From Sphingobacteriales bacterium (GTDB lineage: Bacteria; Bacteroidota; Bacteroidia; Sphingobacteriales; Sphingobacteriaceae): DNA of 64,000 nt. Position 1 is the first letter of the stretch. Every line of letters starts with the position of its first letter. Under the pieces are notes generated by a model. The model saw nothing but the letters and a program-made list of their open reading frames with translations, was not told the origin of the DNA and did not search any database. Shown piece by piece: positions 33,832 through 43,194 of this stretch. The translations under genes and the position numbers were made by a program. The stretch is from the NCBI GenBank assembly GCA_028288165.1, contig JAQBOG010000035.1, positions 94,327-158,326 of the forward strand, read 5' to 3'.

Positions 33832-35637
33832 ATGATAATAAATATTAAGATTTGCATATTTTCATTACTGCTTTTGTGTGCCAGTGGAGTGTATGGTCAA
33901 AACGCCACATTTTCTGCTTCTGTAAGCAGTGCTCAAGTGGCAACAGGAGAACAATTTGAAGTGACTTTCTCCCTAAATGGTAATGGAGAAGGTTTTAAAC
34001 CCCCTTCATTCCGGGGTTTTCAAGTTTTGTCAGGGCCGAATGTTTCCTCGAGCATGACGGTTATAAACGGAAATATGTCATCCAGTAATTCATACAGTTA
34101 CTATTTAGTAGCTGAAAAAGTAGGAGTATTGAGCATTGAGCCGGCAACTATTTTTGTTAATGGAAATAGACTTAAAAGCAATTCATTACAAATTAGAGTT
34201 GTAAAAGGGAATGGAGCTTCGCCTAATACGCCAGCACAAGTGGCACCAGTTGCTCCATTAACAACATCAGGAAATTTAGCAAAGTCAATATTCATAAAAG
34301 CCGATGTAAATAAAACAAATGTTTTTCAGGGTGAACAGCTAGTGGTGAACTATAAATTATATACTCGAGTAGATATTGTTGGAAATGAACTTAATAAACT
34401 GCCCGAATTAAATGGCTTTTGGAGTCAAGATCTTAAGAAACCCAACGAAAATACGCAGTGGAACAGAGAAGTATACAAAGGCGTAGAATACAATGTTACG
34501 CCACTTAAGGAAACCATACTCTTCCCAGAGCATTCTGGAAACTTGGTCATTGATCCTTTAGGAATGGCCTTCGTTGTTAGGCAGCCCGTGAAGTCGGATG
34601 ATATTTTTGATCAATTTTTTGGATCATATGAAGAGGTTAAAATCCAGGTAAAAAGTAAACCGATAACTATTCATGTGAAACCTTTGCCAATAGCAAGTAA
34701 GCCTGAGAATTTTTCAGGAGCAGTTGGTAATTTTTCGATTAACGCCATACTTGATAAAAGAGAATTGAAGGCAAACGAAGCCTTAAACTATCAGCTTAAA
34801 ATCTCGGGCACTGGTAACCTCAAATTATTGGATAAGTTGGCTATTAACTTCCCGAAAGGTTTTGAAAAGTATGATCCGAAGATCACAGATAGTTTAAACG
34901 AAAACTTGGATGGAGTTTCGGGCAAGCGAACGTATACGTATGTGTTAGTACCAAGGCAAGAGGGAAAATATGCCATGAACGACATTAAATTCTCTTATTT
35001 CAATCCGGCTTCTGGTAAATATGTAAGCTTATTGGCACCAGTGTTTGAAGTAAAAGTAAATAAAGGCGATCCTTCTGCAGATGTTACGGCTTTTTCACCA
35101 GCTGATAAGCAAGATGTTGACGTTTTAAATAAAGATATCCGCTATATAAAAACCGGTGAAGCAGAATTTTATAGAGAGGGCGAAGGATTTTACGGCTCTT
35201 ATTCATATTACCTGTTGCTAGCCATCGGCCCAATATTATTTCTATCAGCCTTAGGATACCGGAAATGGGACCAAAAGAACAACAGCGATCTTGTAAAAGT
35301 TAAGAGCAGGAAAGCTGGTAAAGTTGCAGCTAAACATCTCGCGAATGCGCAAACTCAACTACAATCCAGCAACTCTAAAGCTTTTTACGAAGCCATATCT
35401 AAAGGCTTATATGGTTATTTAAGCGATAAGTTAAATATTCCAATTGCTGTTTTAAGCAAGGAAAAAATTGCACAAGAATTAAAGGCACGTTCATTAAGTG
35501 ATGAGTCCATTGTTGAATTAAATGATACATTGGACTTATGCGAATTAGCCAGATATGCCCCGGTTACTTCGGTATCTGATTCAGATATCATGACTCGGGC
35601 AAAAAATAGTATCAATGACATTGAAATCCAACTGTAA
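33832..35637 (+). CDS. batD: Oxygen tolerance protein BatD
   Basis: This 601-residue protein has a signal peptide ending near VYGQNATF, then repeated beta domains typical of BatD: FSASVSSAQVATGEQFEVTF, SIFIKADVNKTNVFQGEQLVV and LKANEALNYQLKISGTGNL. One membrane helix lies near 460-478 (YYLLLAIGPILFLSALGY) and a cytoplasmic tail of about 120 residues resembles the tail of the 322-residue protein, including LSKEKIAQEL. It begins 10 bp after batC and ends 1 bp before batE. Its role in oxidative-stress tolerance is known only in outline. Confidence 0.92.
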   Translation: MIINIKICIFSLLLLCASGVYGQNATFSASVSSAQVATGEQFEVTFSLNGNGEGFKPPSFRGFQVLSGPNVSSSMTVINGNMSSSNSYSYYLVAEKVGVLSIEPATIFVNGNRLKSNSLQIRVVKGNGASPNTPAQVAPVAPLTTSGNLAKSIFIKADVNKTNVFQGEQLVVNYKLYTRVDIVGNELNKLPELNGFWSQDLKKPNENTQWNREVYKGVEYNVTPLKETILFPEHSGNLVIDPLGMAFVVRQPVKSDDIFDQFFGSYEEVKIQVKSKPITIHVKPLPIASKPENFSGAVGNFSINAILDKRELKANEALNYQLKISGTGNLKLLDKLAINFPKGFEKYDPKITDSLNENLDGVSGKRTYTYVLVPRQEGKYAMNDIKFSYFNPASGKYVSLLAPVFEVKVNKGDPSADVTAFSPADKQDVDVLNKDIRYIKTGEAEFYREGEGFYGSYSYYLLLAIGPILFLSALGYRKWDQKNNSDLVKVKSRKAGKVAAKHLANAQTQLQSSNSKAFYEAISKGLYGYLSDKLNIPIAVLSKEKIAQELKARSLSDESIVELNDTLDLCELARYAPVTSVSDSDIMTRAKNSINDIEIQL

Positions 35638-35638
35638 T

Positions 35639-36400
35639 ATGCTTACCCGCATTTTATTTCTGTTTTTAGTACTTATGTTCCCGCTAATATCATGGGGAAC
35701 TGAGCAACAGCAAGCACTATTTGAAAAAGCAAATCAGCTTTATTCAAAAGCAAAATACAAAGAAGCACTGAAGGTTTATGAGCAAAGTGTCGCTGACGGT
35801 TATCAGTCTGCCGAAGTTTTTTTTAACATGGGTAATGCATATTATCGGGTAGGGGAAATTCCATCTGCCTTGCTTTATTACGAAAAAGCGCATAAGCTGC
35901 ATCCATCCGATGAGGATATCGACGCTAATATCCAGTTGGCAAACTCAAAAACAACCGATAAAATTGAAGCTGCACCTGAGTTTTTTTTAACCACATGGTG
36001 GCATAAATTTTTCCTTTTATTTTCTGTAGATACCCTTTCGGCGTTAAACATTTTCTGTTGGATTACCGCTGCAATAGTGATGGTTGTTTATTTGTTTGCC
36101 CAATCCATCACACAAAAAAAAGTAACCTTTTATATGGGAATAGCGTTTTTTTTTCTAGGGTTAATAACCATCTTAATCACAAAAAAACAGTCGGATTATT
36201 TGAATTCGCATCAAGAGGCTATCATTTTTAGCACCTCAGTTAAAGTGAAAAGTGAACCGTCCGACGTTTCGAAAGATCTTTTTATCATCCACGCAGGTGT
36301 AAAAGTAGATATAGTTGAAAACCAGGAAAATTGGTTGAAAATTAAGCTCTTAAACGGTAACCAAGGTTGGATCTCTGCGGAGTCGGCTAGAGAGATTTAG
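35639..36400 (+). CDS. batE: TPR and SH3-domain protein BatE
   Basis: An upstream ATG at 35615 lies inside batD, but ATG 35639 gives MLTRILFLFLVLMFPLISWG, a good signal peptide, so 253 residues are preferred. TPR units follow (QLYSKAKYKEALKVYEQS, FFNMGNAYYRVGEIPSALLYYEKA), then two membrane helices at about 130-175 and a C-terminal SH3-like domain (VKVKSEPSDVSKDLFIIHAGVKV, WLKIKLLNGNQGWI). This closes the Bat operon. No clear terminator follows. Confidence 0.9.
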   Translation: MLTRILFLFLVLMFPLISWGTEQQQALFEKANQLYSKAKYKEALKVYEQSVADGYQSAEVFFNMGNAYYRVGEIPSALLYYEKAHKLHPSDEDIDANIQLANSKTTDKIEAAPEFFLTTWWHKFFLLFSVDTLSALNIFCWITAAIVMVVYLFAQSITQKKVTFYMGIAFFFLGLITILITKKQSDYLNSHQEAIIFSTSVKVKSEPSDVSKDLFIIHAGVKVDIVENQENWLKIKLLNGNQGWISAESAREI

Positions 36401-36795
36401 CAATTATTAAATACCCACAAGCTTAGCAGTTAAATTTGAGCACTAAAAAGCTGTTAGTAGCTCGCCGCTCATTGCTGTAGCTAAAAGCTGACTGCTTATT
36501 GCTGATAGCTGCCTACGCAAGTTTAAAAATAGACTTTCTGTAACAATTCCACAGAGCCAACAAATCCTGAAGTTTTTCTTTCTTCAATAACTTTTGCGCC
36601 TTTTATATGATTTAAATAATCTTTTGATTGATTTTTTATTTACAGCCCAAAATAGATAATTAAATACTTGTTAAAAACTTAAATTTTTGCCGAATAAATG
36701 GGCTTTTAATTAAGCGGATTGTAATTTATTTTAAAACAAAATGGCTGTTGCTTGGTACTTATGGTAGAATATTTACTCACTTAATTCACATATTT
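36401..36795. other. 395-bp spacer after the Bat operon
   Basis: It contains AGCTGACTGCTTATTGCTGATAGC-like units (about 36470-36512) related to those at 29055-29130, followed by AT-rich DNA leading to the lipoprotein gene. No RNA gene or convincing terminator was found. Confidence 0.6.
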
Positions 36796-37545
36796 ATGAG
36801 AAAGAGCCTGTTGATTTTAATGTTAGTAGCAATTGCGCTTACTTCATGTAAAAAGAAAAAATTAATTAAACCAGAACAACAATCAACACCAGTTAAATTT
36901 ATCACAACAGAGTATGCCCAGTTAGGAACCTATGATAGCACAGGAAGACCTAACTATTTGGCGGGTACTGATGTGGTAAGTAATGGACTAAAAAGTTTTG
37001 TTTCAGACATGTTGCCTGAACGAGTGAATGTAACTACCACCCATCCCGATTTCTTGAAAAATGCAGATTTAGAAATTACCTCCAAATCCGATGTGTATGT
37101 CACTTTCATTTCTGCTGTTACCGGACGCACAAACACTGTTGGATTTTACCTCTACAAAACGGGGAGCTCTCCTACAAAACCTCAGGAAATAGAGAAAATC
37201 ACTTACATATTTCCTAATGCAAGATCAACTAAATCAGGCTCTCTTTTAGTAGGGGATAAAGTTAAGTTAGGAACCATAGAGGCGGGAATGTCAATTGGAT
37301 TTGTATTATTGGACAATGGATGGGATACATCATTAAAAACAGTGAATAAAAATGTGGCGCACTACTGTTCTAATAAGGAACTGAATCCAGAAAATGATGC
37401 CGCGTTAAAGTATCATACCGTACTTTTTGAATATCCGGCCGAAAACAAGTTCATCATTGGTTTTGAGGATTATAACAGAACGCTTGCAACCTGCGATAAC
37501 GATTTTAACGATGTAGTTGTGTATGCTACCATCGTGAAAAAATAG
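36796..37545 (+). CDS. Lipoprotein with DUF4114-like C-terminus
   Basis: ATG 36796 gives MRKSLLILMLVAIALTSC, a signal peptide with a lipobox ending in Cys18, so the 249-residue form is preferred over the longer frame from 36748. The mature part begins KKKKLIKPEQQ. The C-terminus has FEDYNRTLATCDNDFNDVVVYA, close to the FEDxxxxDxDFNDVVF motif of DUF4114 proteins, which are surface or secreted proteins with possible calcium ligands. It probably sits on the outer membrane. It is monocistronic as far as can be seen. Confidence 0.8.
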   Translation: MRKSLLILMLVAIALTSCKKKKLIKPEQQSTPVKFITTEYAQLGTYDSTGRPNYLAGTDVVSNGLKSFVSDMLPERVNVTTTHPDFLKNADLEITSKSDVYVTFISAVTGRTNTVGFYLYKTGSSPTKPQEIEKITYIFPNARSTKSGSLLVGDKVKLGTIEAGMSIGFVLLDNGWDTSLKTVNKNVAHYCSNKELNPENDAALKYHTVLFEYPAENKFIIGFEDYNRTLATCDNDFNDVVVYATIVKK

Positions 37546-37706
37546 AAAATAGCAACATTTCGAGTGGTAAAAACTCTTGATTTAAAATCGATTTTTTATT
37601 TAAATTAACGTGTTTTCAAGCGTGATTTGGCACTAAGTTAGATATGAATTTACTGCATATAAAATATGCATAAAGCAAATTTATTATTTACCTAAATTTT
37701 AAAATC

Positions 37707-37823
37707 ATGCCTAAAACTAAAGAAAATGCAAAAAAGCAAGAGTCAAAAACCAGCGGTGCAAAGGGCTCTTCAAAAAGTAATGAAAAAGAGAATGATTCAA
37801 AATCAGGATCTAAAAAGAAATAA
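37707..37823 (+). CDS. Small highly charged Lys/Ser/Glu peptide
   Basis: A 38-residue frame, MPKTKENAKKQESKT onward, ending SGSKKK. It is entirely hydrophilic and probably disordered. A strong intrinsic terminator starts 11 bp after the stop, which supports a real short transcript. Comparable tiny basic peptides are common in Sphingobacteriaceae. Function unknown. Confidence 0.6.
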   Translation: MPKTKENAKKQESKTSGAKGSSKSNEKENDSKSGSKKK

Positions 37824-37833
37824 GTTATTTAAG

Positions 37834-37870
37834 AAGACAAGTATTCAAAATGAGTACTTGTCTTTTTTAT
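37834..37870 (+). terminator. Intrinsic terminator after the 38-residue peptide gene
   Basis: AAGACAAGTA at 37834-37843 pairs with TACTTGTCTT at 37855-37864 and is followed by TTTTATTTT. Confidence 0.85.
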
Positions 37871-38054
37871 TTTCAATAACAAGCTTCAAATTCCACCTTT
37901 GAAGTGTGAAAAGCGAGCACTTCTCCTAATAGCTTTTCAATCCTTGAAAATTTTCTTGTTTTAAAATCTCATTAAGTGAAAAAGTGCTACTATTGACTGT
38001 ACACAGTTTTAATATCACCTTCACTTAATCAAATAAAATAAAAAAGGCTTTGAA

Positions 38055-38090
38055 ATAAAAAAGGGAGCCAACTTTGCCTCCCTTAAGTGG
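38055..38090 (-). terminator. Minus-strand intrinsic terminator without an obvious gene
   Basis: AAGGGAG (38061-38067) pairs with CTCCCTT (38078-38084), and six T follow on the minus strand. No convincing minus-strand gene lies between here and the tRNA-like sequence at 38243; a weak 62-codon frame at 38021-38209 extends through the hairpin and is doubtful. A small RNA from about 38200 is possible. Confidence 0.5.
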
Positions 38091-38242
38091 AAAATACATG
38101 AATAACTTTGCAGCAATAAATGTATGCGGACCCGCAATGATTGATCAACGGGAATGTTATATAACTTATTGTTATCTAAATTTAAATTATTTTTTTTTCT
38201 TGAAAACAATATAGGGGTTTGCCTTGTCTATAATTCAAAATA

Positions 38243-38313
38243 GGTCGGATGGCCGAGTGGAAAGGCAAGGATCCGCAAGATCTTTTACATTGGTTCGAAT
38301 CCTTTTCCGACCT
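38243..38313 (+). tRNA. tRNA-Cys(GCA)-like, degenerate
   Basis: The 71-nt cloverleaf has a perfect 7-bp acceptor stem (GGTCGGA with TCCGACC), D-arm GCC/GGC with GAGTGG, and T-loop TTCGAAT. The anticodon loop CCGCAAG places GCA at 34-36, giving cysteine. Three features are abnormal: position 33 is C instead of U, the anticodon stem has a G-U pair, and the T-stem has two adjacent U-U oppositions (ATTGG against CCTTT). Genomic CA follows the discriminator U. It may be a divergent functional tRNA or a decaying copy. Confidence 0.6.
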
Positions 38314-38503
38314 CATTAATAAAGCCAGAGCTTAGTTTCTGGTTTTGTTGTTTTACTACATTTCTGTTTTCGCTTCGTCGCTTGCCAGCTCACCTGTTCA
38401 TAGCAGAGCTGTCTGAAGAACTGAGAGGCTAACGCTAATTTTCATTCGTTACTCAATCAATTCATCACTCACTTCTATTAAATTTGCCAAAAAAGTTTAC
38501 ACA

Positions 38504-39397
38504 ATGGAATACTCAAAGTTAGGAGCATCTGATTTAAATATTAGCAGGATTGGATTTGGTTGCATGTCCTTAAAGGGATCAGTCTATGATAATGAAGTGT
38601 TGATCAATATGGCCATAGATGCTGGTATAAACTATTTCGATACTGCAGATTTGTATGATAAAGGCGCTAACGAAGAGCTTGTAGGCGAATTGTTGAAGAA
38701 AGCAAGAAAAGATGTTATTCTGGCTACCAAGGTCGGTAATAAACTACGTGCAGACGGGTCTGGGTGGGACTGGAGCCCAAGTAAAGCATACATTCTAACG
38801 AGTGCTGATGAGAGTTTGAAGCGCTTAAAAACAGATTATATTGACTTATACCAGCTTCATGGGGGTACAATGGACGATCCGATCGAAGAGATTATTGAAG
38901 CGTTTGAACTTTTAAAACAGCAAGGTAAAATTCGTTATTACGGTTTATCGTCTATCCGCCCATGTGTAATTCGTGAGTATGTATCGAAGTCAAATATGGT
39001 GAGTGTGATGACCCAATACAGCCTGCTCGACAGAAGACCTGAGGAATTTACTTTAGACTTTTTAAATAAAAACAATATTGGCGTATTAGCCAGGGGAAGT
39101 GTTGCACAAGGCTTATTAATAGATAAACCGGCAAAACTTTATCTTGATCAATCACCAGAAGAAGTGAATAGGGCTGCATATGCCATTTCTTCGGTGTCTG
39201 GTACACGAACCAAATCGCAATCTGCAATACAATTTGTTTTGCAACACCAAGCTATAACTTGTGCGGTAACCGGCTTCAGAACGGTAGAACAACTGAATGA
39301 TGCAATTGGTGTAAACTTTAAAAATCAGCTTTCGGAAGCAGAATTGAACATCCTAAAAAGTTCTGTGAATCCTCAACTTTATAAGGAACATAGGTAA
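38504..39397 (+). CDS. Aldo/keto reductase
   Basis: This 297-residue NAD(P)H-dependent oxidoreductase has the TIM-barrel AKR motifs: GFGCMSLKG, the catalytic DTADLYDKGANEELVG with Asp and Tyr, VILATKVGNK with the catalytic Lys, and IDLYQLHG with His. The C-terminal cofactor loop is ALQHQAITCAVTGFR-like. Substrate cannot be predicted. It is transcribed alone and converges with the glycosylase gene 10 bp away. Confidence 0.93.
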   Translation: MEYSKLGASDLNISRIGFGCMSLKGSVYDNEVLINMAIDAGINYFDTADLYDKGANEELVGELLKKARKDVILATKVGNKLRADGSGWDWSPSKAYILTSADESLKRLKTDYIDLYQLHGGTMDDPIEEIIEAFELLKQQGKIRYYGLSSIRPCVIREYVSKSNMVSVMTQYSLLDRRPEEFTLDFLNKNNIGVLARGSVAQGLLIDKPAKLYLDQSPEEVNRAAYAISSVSGTRTKSQSAIQFVLQHQAITCAVTGFRTVEQLNDAIGVNFKNQLSEAELNILKSSVNPQLYKEHR

Positions 39398-39407
39398 ACT
39401 GCCAATT

Positions 39408-40181
39408 TTAATCAAATAGCTGCTGCTCCGATGTGTAATAAGTTTTTTTAGATGCAACAGTTGCAAACTCAATGATTGCACCCGTTGGGCTTTCTGTTTT
39501 TTCAGAATTATGAATGTTCAAGAAATCTCTAATCTCTCCATTAATCAAATTGGGATGCGACTTTAATATTTCTTTCTCCGCCTCTTTTAGTACAGATTTG
39601 ATAGAATCCACAAGTTCTTTAACTCTTTCTTTCGGAATTCTGTTGGCTTTAGAAAGCGGTGAAATTCGTGCATCCCATAAAATTTCATCCGCATAAGCGT
39701 TACCAATACCGCGAATAATATTTTGATCCAATAATATACTTTTAATAATGGTACGGGTTTTCGACAATTTATTGGTCAAGTACTCTGCATTCAGTTCGTC
39801 ATCAAGTGCATCTGGTGATGTTTTTTCTTCCGAATCAAGTGCAACGGTAGCAATCCCTTGATAATCGGTTAAGGTTAAACCCGTTTTGTCTGAAAATAAT
39901 AAATCCACGATGGCCTTCTTTTCCGTGTTTTTCTCTTGATATAGAAACAGTTTTCCATGTAATCTTAAATGCAAGCCGAGTAAATGCCCGTTTTCAAATC
40001 TTAACCTTAATTCTTTTCCTTCGCGGTAAACCTCTTCTAATTTTATACCTTCTAAAGCCTCTTTAAGCTCTTTTTCAGAAACCTTTTGAGCACGATGCAC
40101 CGTAATTTTTTGCAAAGTTTTGCCTGTTATTTTCTTGTTTAGATTATAACTAAACACTTGTAGATCTGGTAATTCTGGCAT
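39408..40181 (-). CDS. Fpg/Nei-family DNA glycosylase without a cysteine zinc finger
   Basis: The 257-residue protein starts MPELPDLQVF, so the catalytic Pro2 and Glu3 are present, with Lys56 in EGKELRL and LHGKLFLY following. The helix-two-turn-helix is present (LLDQNIIRGIGNAYADEILWDARI, quoted for the family GIGN-Y-DEIL pattern). The C-terminus has none of the four cysteines of the usual zinc finger; instead a GAIIEFATVASKKTYYTSEQ hairpin resembles a 'zincless finger' as described for NEIL1. It should excise oxidised bases, cutting by beta/delta-elimination. Substrate preference is not predictable. Confidence 0.9.
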   Translation of the reverse strand: MPELPDLQVFSYNLNKKITGKTLQKITVHRAQKVSEKELKEALEGIKLEEVYREGKELRLRFENGHLLGLHLRLHGKLFLYQEKNTEKKAIVDLLFSDKTGLTLTDYQGIATVALDSEEKTSPDALDDELNAEYLTNKLSKTRTIIKSILLDQNIIRGIGNAYADEILWDARISPLSKANRIPKERVKELVDSIKSVLKEAEKEILKSHPNLINGEIRDFLNIHNSEKTESPTGAIIEFATVASKKTYYTSEQQLFD

Positions 40182-40333
40182 TTTTATCTTTCTGATAAAT
40201 GAAATTGATTTAACATTTATAACATGCTATTTTAAATGCCTGATAATTTGACAAGTAAAAAATCAGTATCGAATCATCTCAATTAATGAGGTAAGAGATT
40301 TTCGTCATAATGGTTTTAATTATTTAAAGAAAA

Positions 40334-42064
40334 TCAGGCCGCTGTAAAAGGTAAGGTGATATAGAAAGTGCTGCCTTCACCGTCTTCGCTATCTACACCA
40401 ATCGTTCCTCCATGGCGTGATATAATTTCATGCGAAAGAAATAATCCAATTCCTAAACCGGATATCTGGTTAGAATTGTCCAAACGTGAAAACTTTTGAA
40501 ACAGATTTTTTTGCTTGTCCTTCGCAATCCCTAAACCAAAGTCCGTCACAGAAATTCGTAAATAATTGTTTTCTGTTCTTACATCAAGTATAATTTCAGT
40601 AGTGTGGGGCGCATATTTTACAGCGTTCGAAAGCAAATTACATAGTACTTGTTCTATTCGATCTTGGTCGCCAATTATGTTTAAATCGCAGTCTCCAGTA
40701 AGTTTTATTTGGTGCTGCGGACTGTTTAACTCAGAAAAACTGATACAATCCTCGATGGCATCTTTTACTCTAAATTCTACGAAGTTATATTGCATTTTAC
40801 CCGCCTCAATTTTAGAAATATCCAGTAAATCGCTAATCAGCTTCACCACTTTATCAACCTGTTTATTTGCTTTATCAATGAAGTTTTTATATGCTGGATT
40901 TTCTTCCTTTTGAGATATTTTATCGATAATTTGAAGATATCCTTTCATACTTGTAACCGGTGTTTTCAGCTCGTGGCTCGCAATGCTAATAAACTCATCT
41001 TTTTTTGACATAAGCTGACGTATCGCTTCTTTTGCATACAGCTCAGAGATATCTTTAAAAAGCAAAAACTTACCGTTATAACCCGTATTTTTCTCAAACA
41101 ACGAAGTCACCGTTACATTATAAGTTTTTTCGGTGTTATCGGTTTTTATATAGATTTCGGTGGTACCATTTCCGTGTTGATTTGCTAAATTAGTTAAAGC
41201 TTCCTCATGCTTAAAAACCTCATAGAACGGTAAGCCTATAATATCCTTGTCCGGATGGAGTATTCGAATCATCTGTGGGTTTACATCAATAATTTGATTA
41301 TTAATATTTAAAACCAACAAACCTTCCTGCATTTCCTCAATTATTCGCTCACGAGCAATAGGCATAATATCAAAAAGCCGAAAATTAAGCAGTCCGAAAC
41401 CCACAATTAAGGAGGTAAGCACCAAAGTAAACGGAGTAATATCCAGATATCTAAACGGACTAAAACCTAACAGGTAAATAATATTGCATCCCCAAGGCAA
41501 AAGAATGCCAATAAGGATAATGTTCCGTTGTTTTTTATAAATGCTGTCTGATTTTTTTAATTGAGTTATTAGCAATATAAAACCCAGCACAAGCATAAAA
41601 TAAAAGTAAATAATATGCACCCTGTACCATAAACCAGGTTTTATCGCCATAAATGATATGCCTTCGCTAGTGTCAATAAACGTTTCCGAATAATACAAAT
41701 GATGACTCTCATTCGTCCAAACCAAGCTCAAGGTAATTACGGGAATAATGTATAATACAGCTGTATACGACGTTTTTAACCATTCAGATTTCCCTATGAG
41801 TTTTATAACAGAGGTTATCCATAAAGTCGGCAACATGGATATACCCACATATTCAAACCGTGTCCAAAAAAGCATTTCTTCCATATTGCCACTTAACAGG
41901 ACCAGGCCATCTCCAATTGCCCAAATAGCAACGGCCAACATGGTGTAAGTGAACGTTCGTACGTTGCTTTCCAAGCGTTTATACATCAGCCCTGCAACAA
42001 GCAAGGTGATCAAACCTGAAAATAAGAGTATGAAAGAAAATAAAATTTTGGTGTCTAAATGCAT
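40334..42064 (-). CDS. 7TM sensor histidine kinase with PAS
   Basis: The frame opens at 42130, but ATG 42064 (MHLDTKILFSFILLFSG) gives a normal membrane start and 576 residues. Seven hydrophobic helices span about residues 8-225 in the pattern of the histidine-kinase N-terminal 7TM family (FTRFEYVGISMLPTLWI-like, here WTRFEYVGISMLP). A PAS domain follows (about 235-350; VLNINNQIIDVNPQMIRIL), then HisKA with His364 in ASHELKTPV and an ATPase domain (LSNAVKYAP, DFGLGIA, GLGIGLFL). The HisKA segment resembles that of the soluble multi-PAS kinase. No response regulator is adjacent. Confidence 0.93.
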   Translation of the reverse strand: MHLDTKILFSFILLFSGLITLLVAGLMYKRLESNVRTFTYTMLAVAIWAIGDGLVLLSGNMEEMLFWTRFEYVGISMLPTLWITSVIKLIGKSEWLKTSYTAVLYIIPVITLSLVWTNESHHLYYSETFIDTSEGISFMAIKPGLWYRVHIIYFYFMLVLGFILLITQLKKSDSIYKKQRNIILIGILLPWGCNIIYLLGFSPFRYLDITPFTLVLTSLIVGFGLLNFRLFDIMPIARERIIEEMQEGLLVLNINNQIIDVNPQMIRILHPDKDIIGLPFYEVFKHEEALTNLANQHGNGTTEIYIKTDNTEKTYNVTVTSLFEKNTGYNGKFLLFKDISELYAKEAIRQLMSKKDEFISIASHELKTPVTSMKGYLQIIDKISQKEENPAYKNFIDKANKQVDKVVKLISDLLDISKIEAGKMQYNFVEFRVKDAIEDCISFSELNSPQHQIKLTGDCDLNIIGDQDRIEQVLCNLLSNAVKYAPHTTEIILDVRTENNYLRISVTDFGLGIAKDKQKNLFQKFSRLDNSNQISGLGIGLFLSHEIISRHGGTIGVDSEDGEGSTFYITLPFTAA

Positions 42065-42233
42065 AGGTATTATACAGACATGCAAATTGGTAACGTAAAC
42101 CTTATACGAAAAAAGCTGAAGTTCGTTCAAAAAATCTTAATAAATCTGACCGGAAAAACAAGTGATTACGATTCGTCGTTAATTTTAATAAGTTACTAAA
42201 AAGGATTAAATAAATCTTTAATTAATAAATTTT

Positions 42234-42329
42234 GGGCGTTTTAACACGCTGTCCGCTATATCTTTTTTGGCTCACCTTCCACTGCGTTCCAGGATCACCA
42301 AAAAAGGATGTCGCTTCCATCGTTAACGC
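42234..42329. repeat. Dispersed palindromic repeat, copy 7 (divergent)
   Basis: The ends GGGCGTT and TTAACGC are kept, but the centre reads CTTTTTTGGCTCACC with CCAGGATCACCAAAAAAGG, a compensating change that preserves the stem. That pattern suggests selection for structure or a separate subfamily. Confidence 0.6.
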
Positions 42330-42454
42330 ACCTATAAAACGTCATAAAGAACACTTTACAACTCTTTTTTGCTTGATGTATTCTACTTTCAGCTTTATTG
42401 ACCCTTCAACTTTAAACCCAGTAAACGAGACACCAAGGTTTTTGCTTTACTTTT

Positions 42455-42540
42455 ATAAAAAAATGGAGCAGATCTTACACTGCTCCATTAAAAGAATGTA
42501 TCGACAGTACATTCTCTATCTGGGACCCTAAACCCAGTTG
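42455..42540 (-). ncRNA. Three-hairpin element downstream of the YceI gene, ending in a terminator
   Basis: On the minus strand come CTGGG/CCCAG (42537-42520), AGAATGTA/TACATTCT (42515-42493) and ATGGAGCAG/CTGCTCCAT (42488-42463), the last followed by seven T. The final stem is a clear terminator for the YceI transcript. The two preceding stems are more than termination needs, so a processed 3'-UTR small RNA is possible. I did not recognise an Rfam class. Confidence 0.55.
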
Positions 42541-42578
42541 TGTTGCTTTATAGCGGTATTACTATTTAGTATTATCGA

Positions 42579-43145
42579 TTATTCTTTGTTGAATTCACCA
42601 ACAGCACGAATTTCAATATCTTCACTTACCATGGCACTTGGCATAGTACCTACACCGAAGTCTTTGCGATTAATGGTTCCTGTAACCTTAAAGCCAGCTA
42701 AAGGTTTTTGAGTACGCATATTTTTTCCAACACCATTCAATGTCAAATTCAATGAAACTGGTTTAGTTACGCCGTGCATTGTTAAGTCGCCATTTACTTT
42801 GTAATTTTTTGCATCTATTTTGCTGATAGACTTACTGGTAAAGTTGATCTGAGGATACGTTGACACATCAAAAAAATCAGCACTTTTAAGATGTTTATCT
42901 CTCATTTCATTGTCGGTATCAATAGTAGTAGCATCGATAGATAAAGCAAACACAGCGTCGGTAAAATCTTCTTTGGAAGAAGTAATGCTCGCATTAAATT
43001 TTTTGAAATTTCCATCAACTTCCGAAAGCATTAAATGCGTAACCGTAAAGCCGATTTTTGAGTGTGCCGGGTCTACCGACCATTTTTGTGCGAACGATGC
43101 TAAACTTGCAAATAATATCGCTACTGATAAAAACACCTTTTTCAT
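42579..43145 (-). CDS. YceI-family periplasmic lipid-binding protein
   Basis: The 188-residue protein has a signal peptide (KVFLSVAILFASLASFA) and then WSVDPAHSKIGFTVTHLMLSEV, the YceI opening. Further motifs are DNEMRDKHLKSADFFDV, VNGDLTMHGVTKPVSL and DFGVGTMPSAMVSEDIEI. YceI forms a beta-barrel that binds isoprenoid or fatty-acid-like molecules. It lies 49 bp after the beta-barrel receptor gene on the same strand and may be cotranscribed with it. Confidence 0.95.
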   Translation of the reverse strand: MKKVFLSVAILFASLASFAQKWSVDPAHSKIGFTVTHLMLSEVDGNFKKFNASITSSKEDFTDAVFALSIDATTIDTDNEMRDKHLKSADFFDVSTYPQINFTSKSISKIDAKNYKVNGDLTMHGVTKPVSLNLTLNGVGKNMRTQKPLAGFKVTGTINRKDFGVGTMPSAMVSEDIEIRAVGEFNKE

Positions 43146-43194
43146 AATTTTTAATTTTTAATTGATTGGTTATATAAAGAGAGAAATTGTTTAA

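Noticed and set aside
38021..38209. Minus-strand frame of 62 codons
   Set aside because: It reads through a terminator hairpin, has AT-driven composition and no recognisable domain.
42232..42531. Plus-strand frame of 99 codons after the 7TM kinase
   Set aside because: It runs through a dispersed repeat and a terminator and has no family features.
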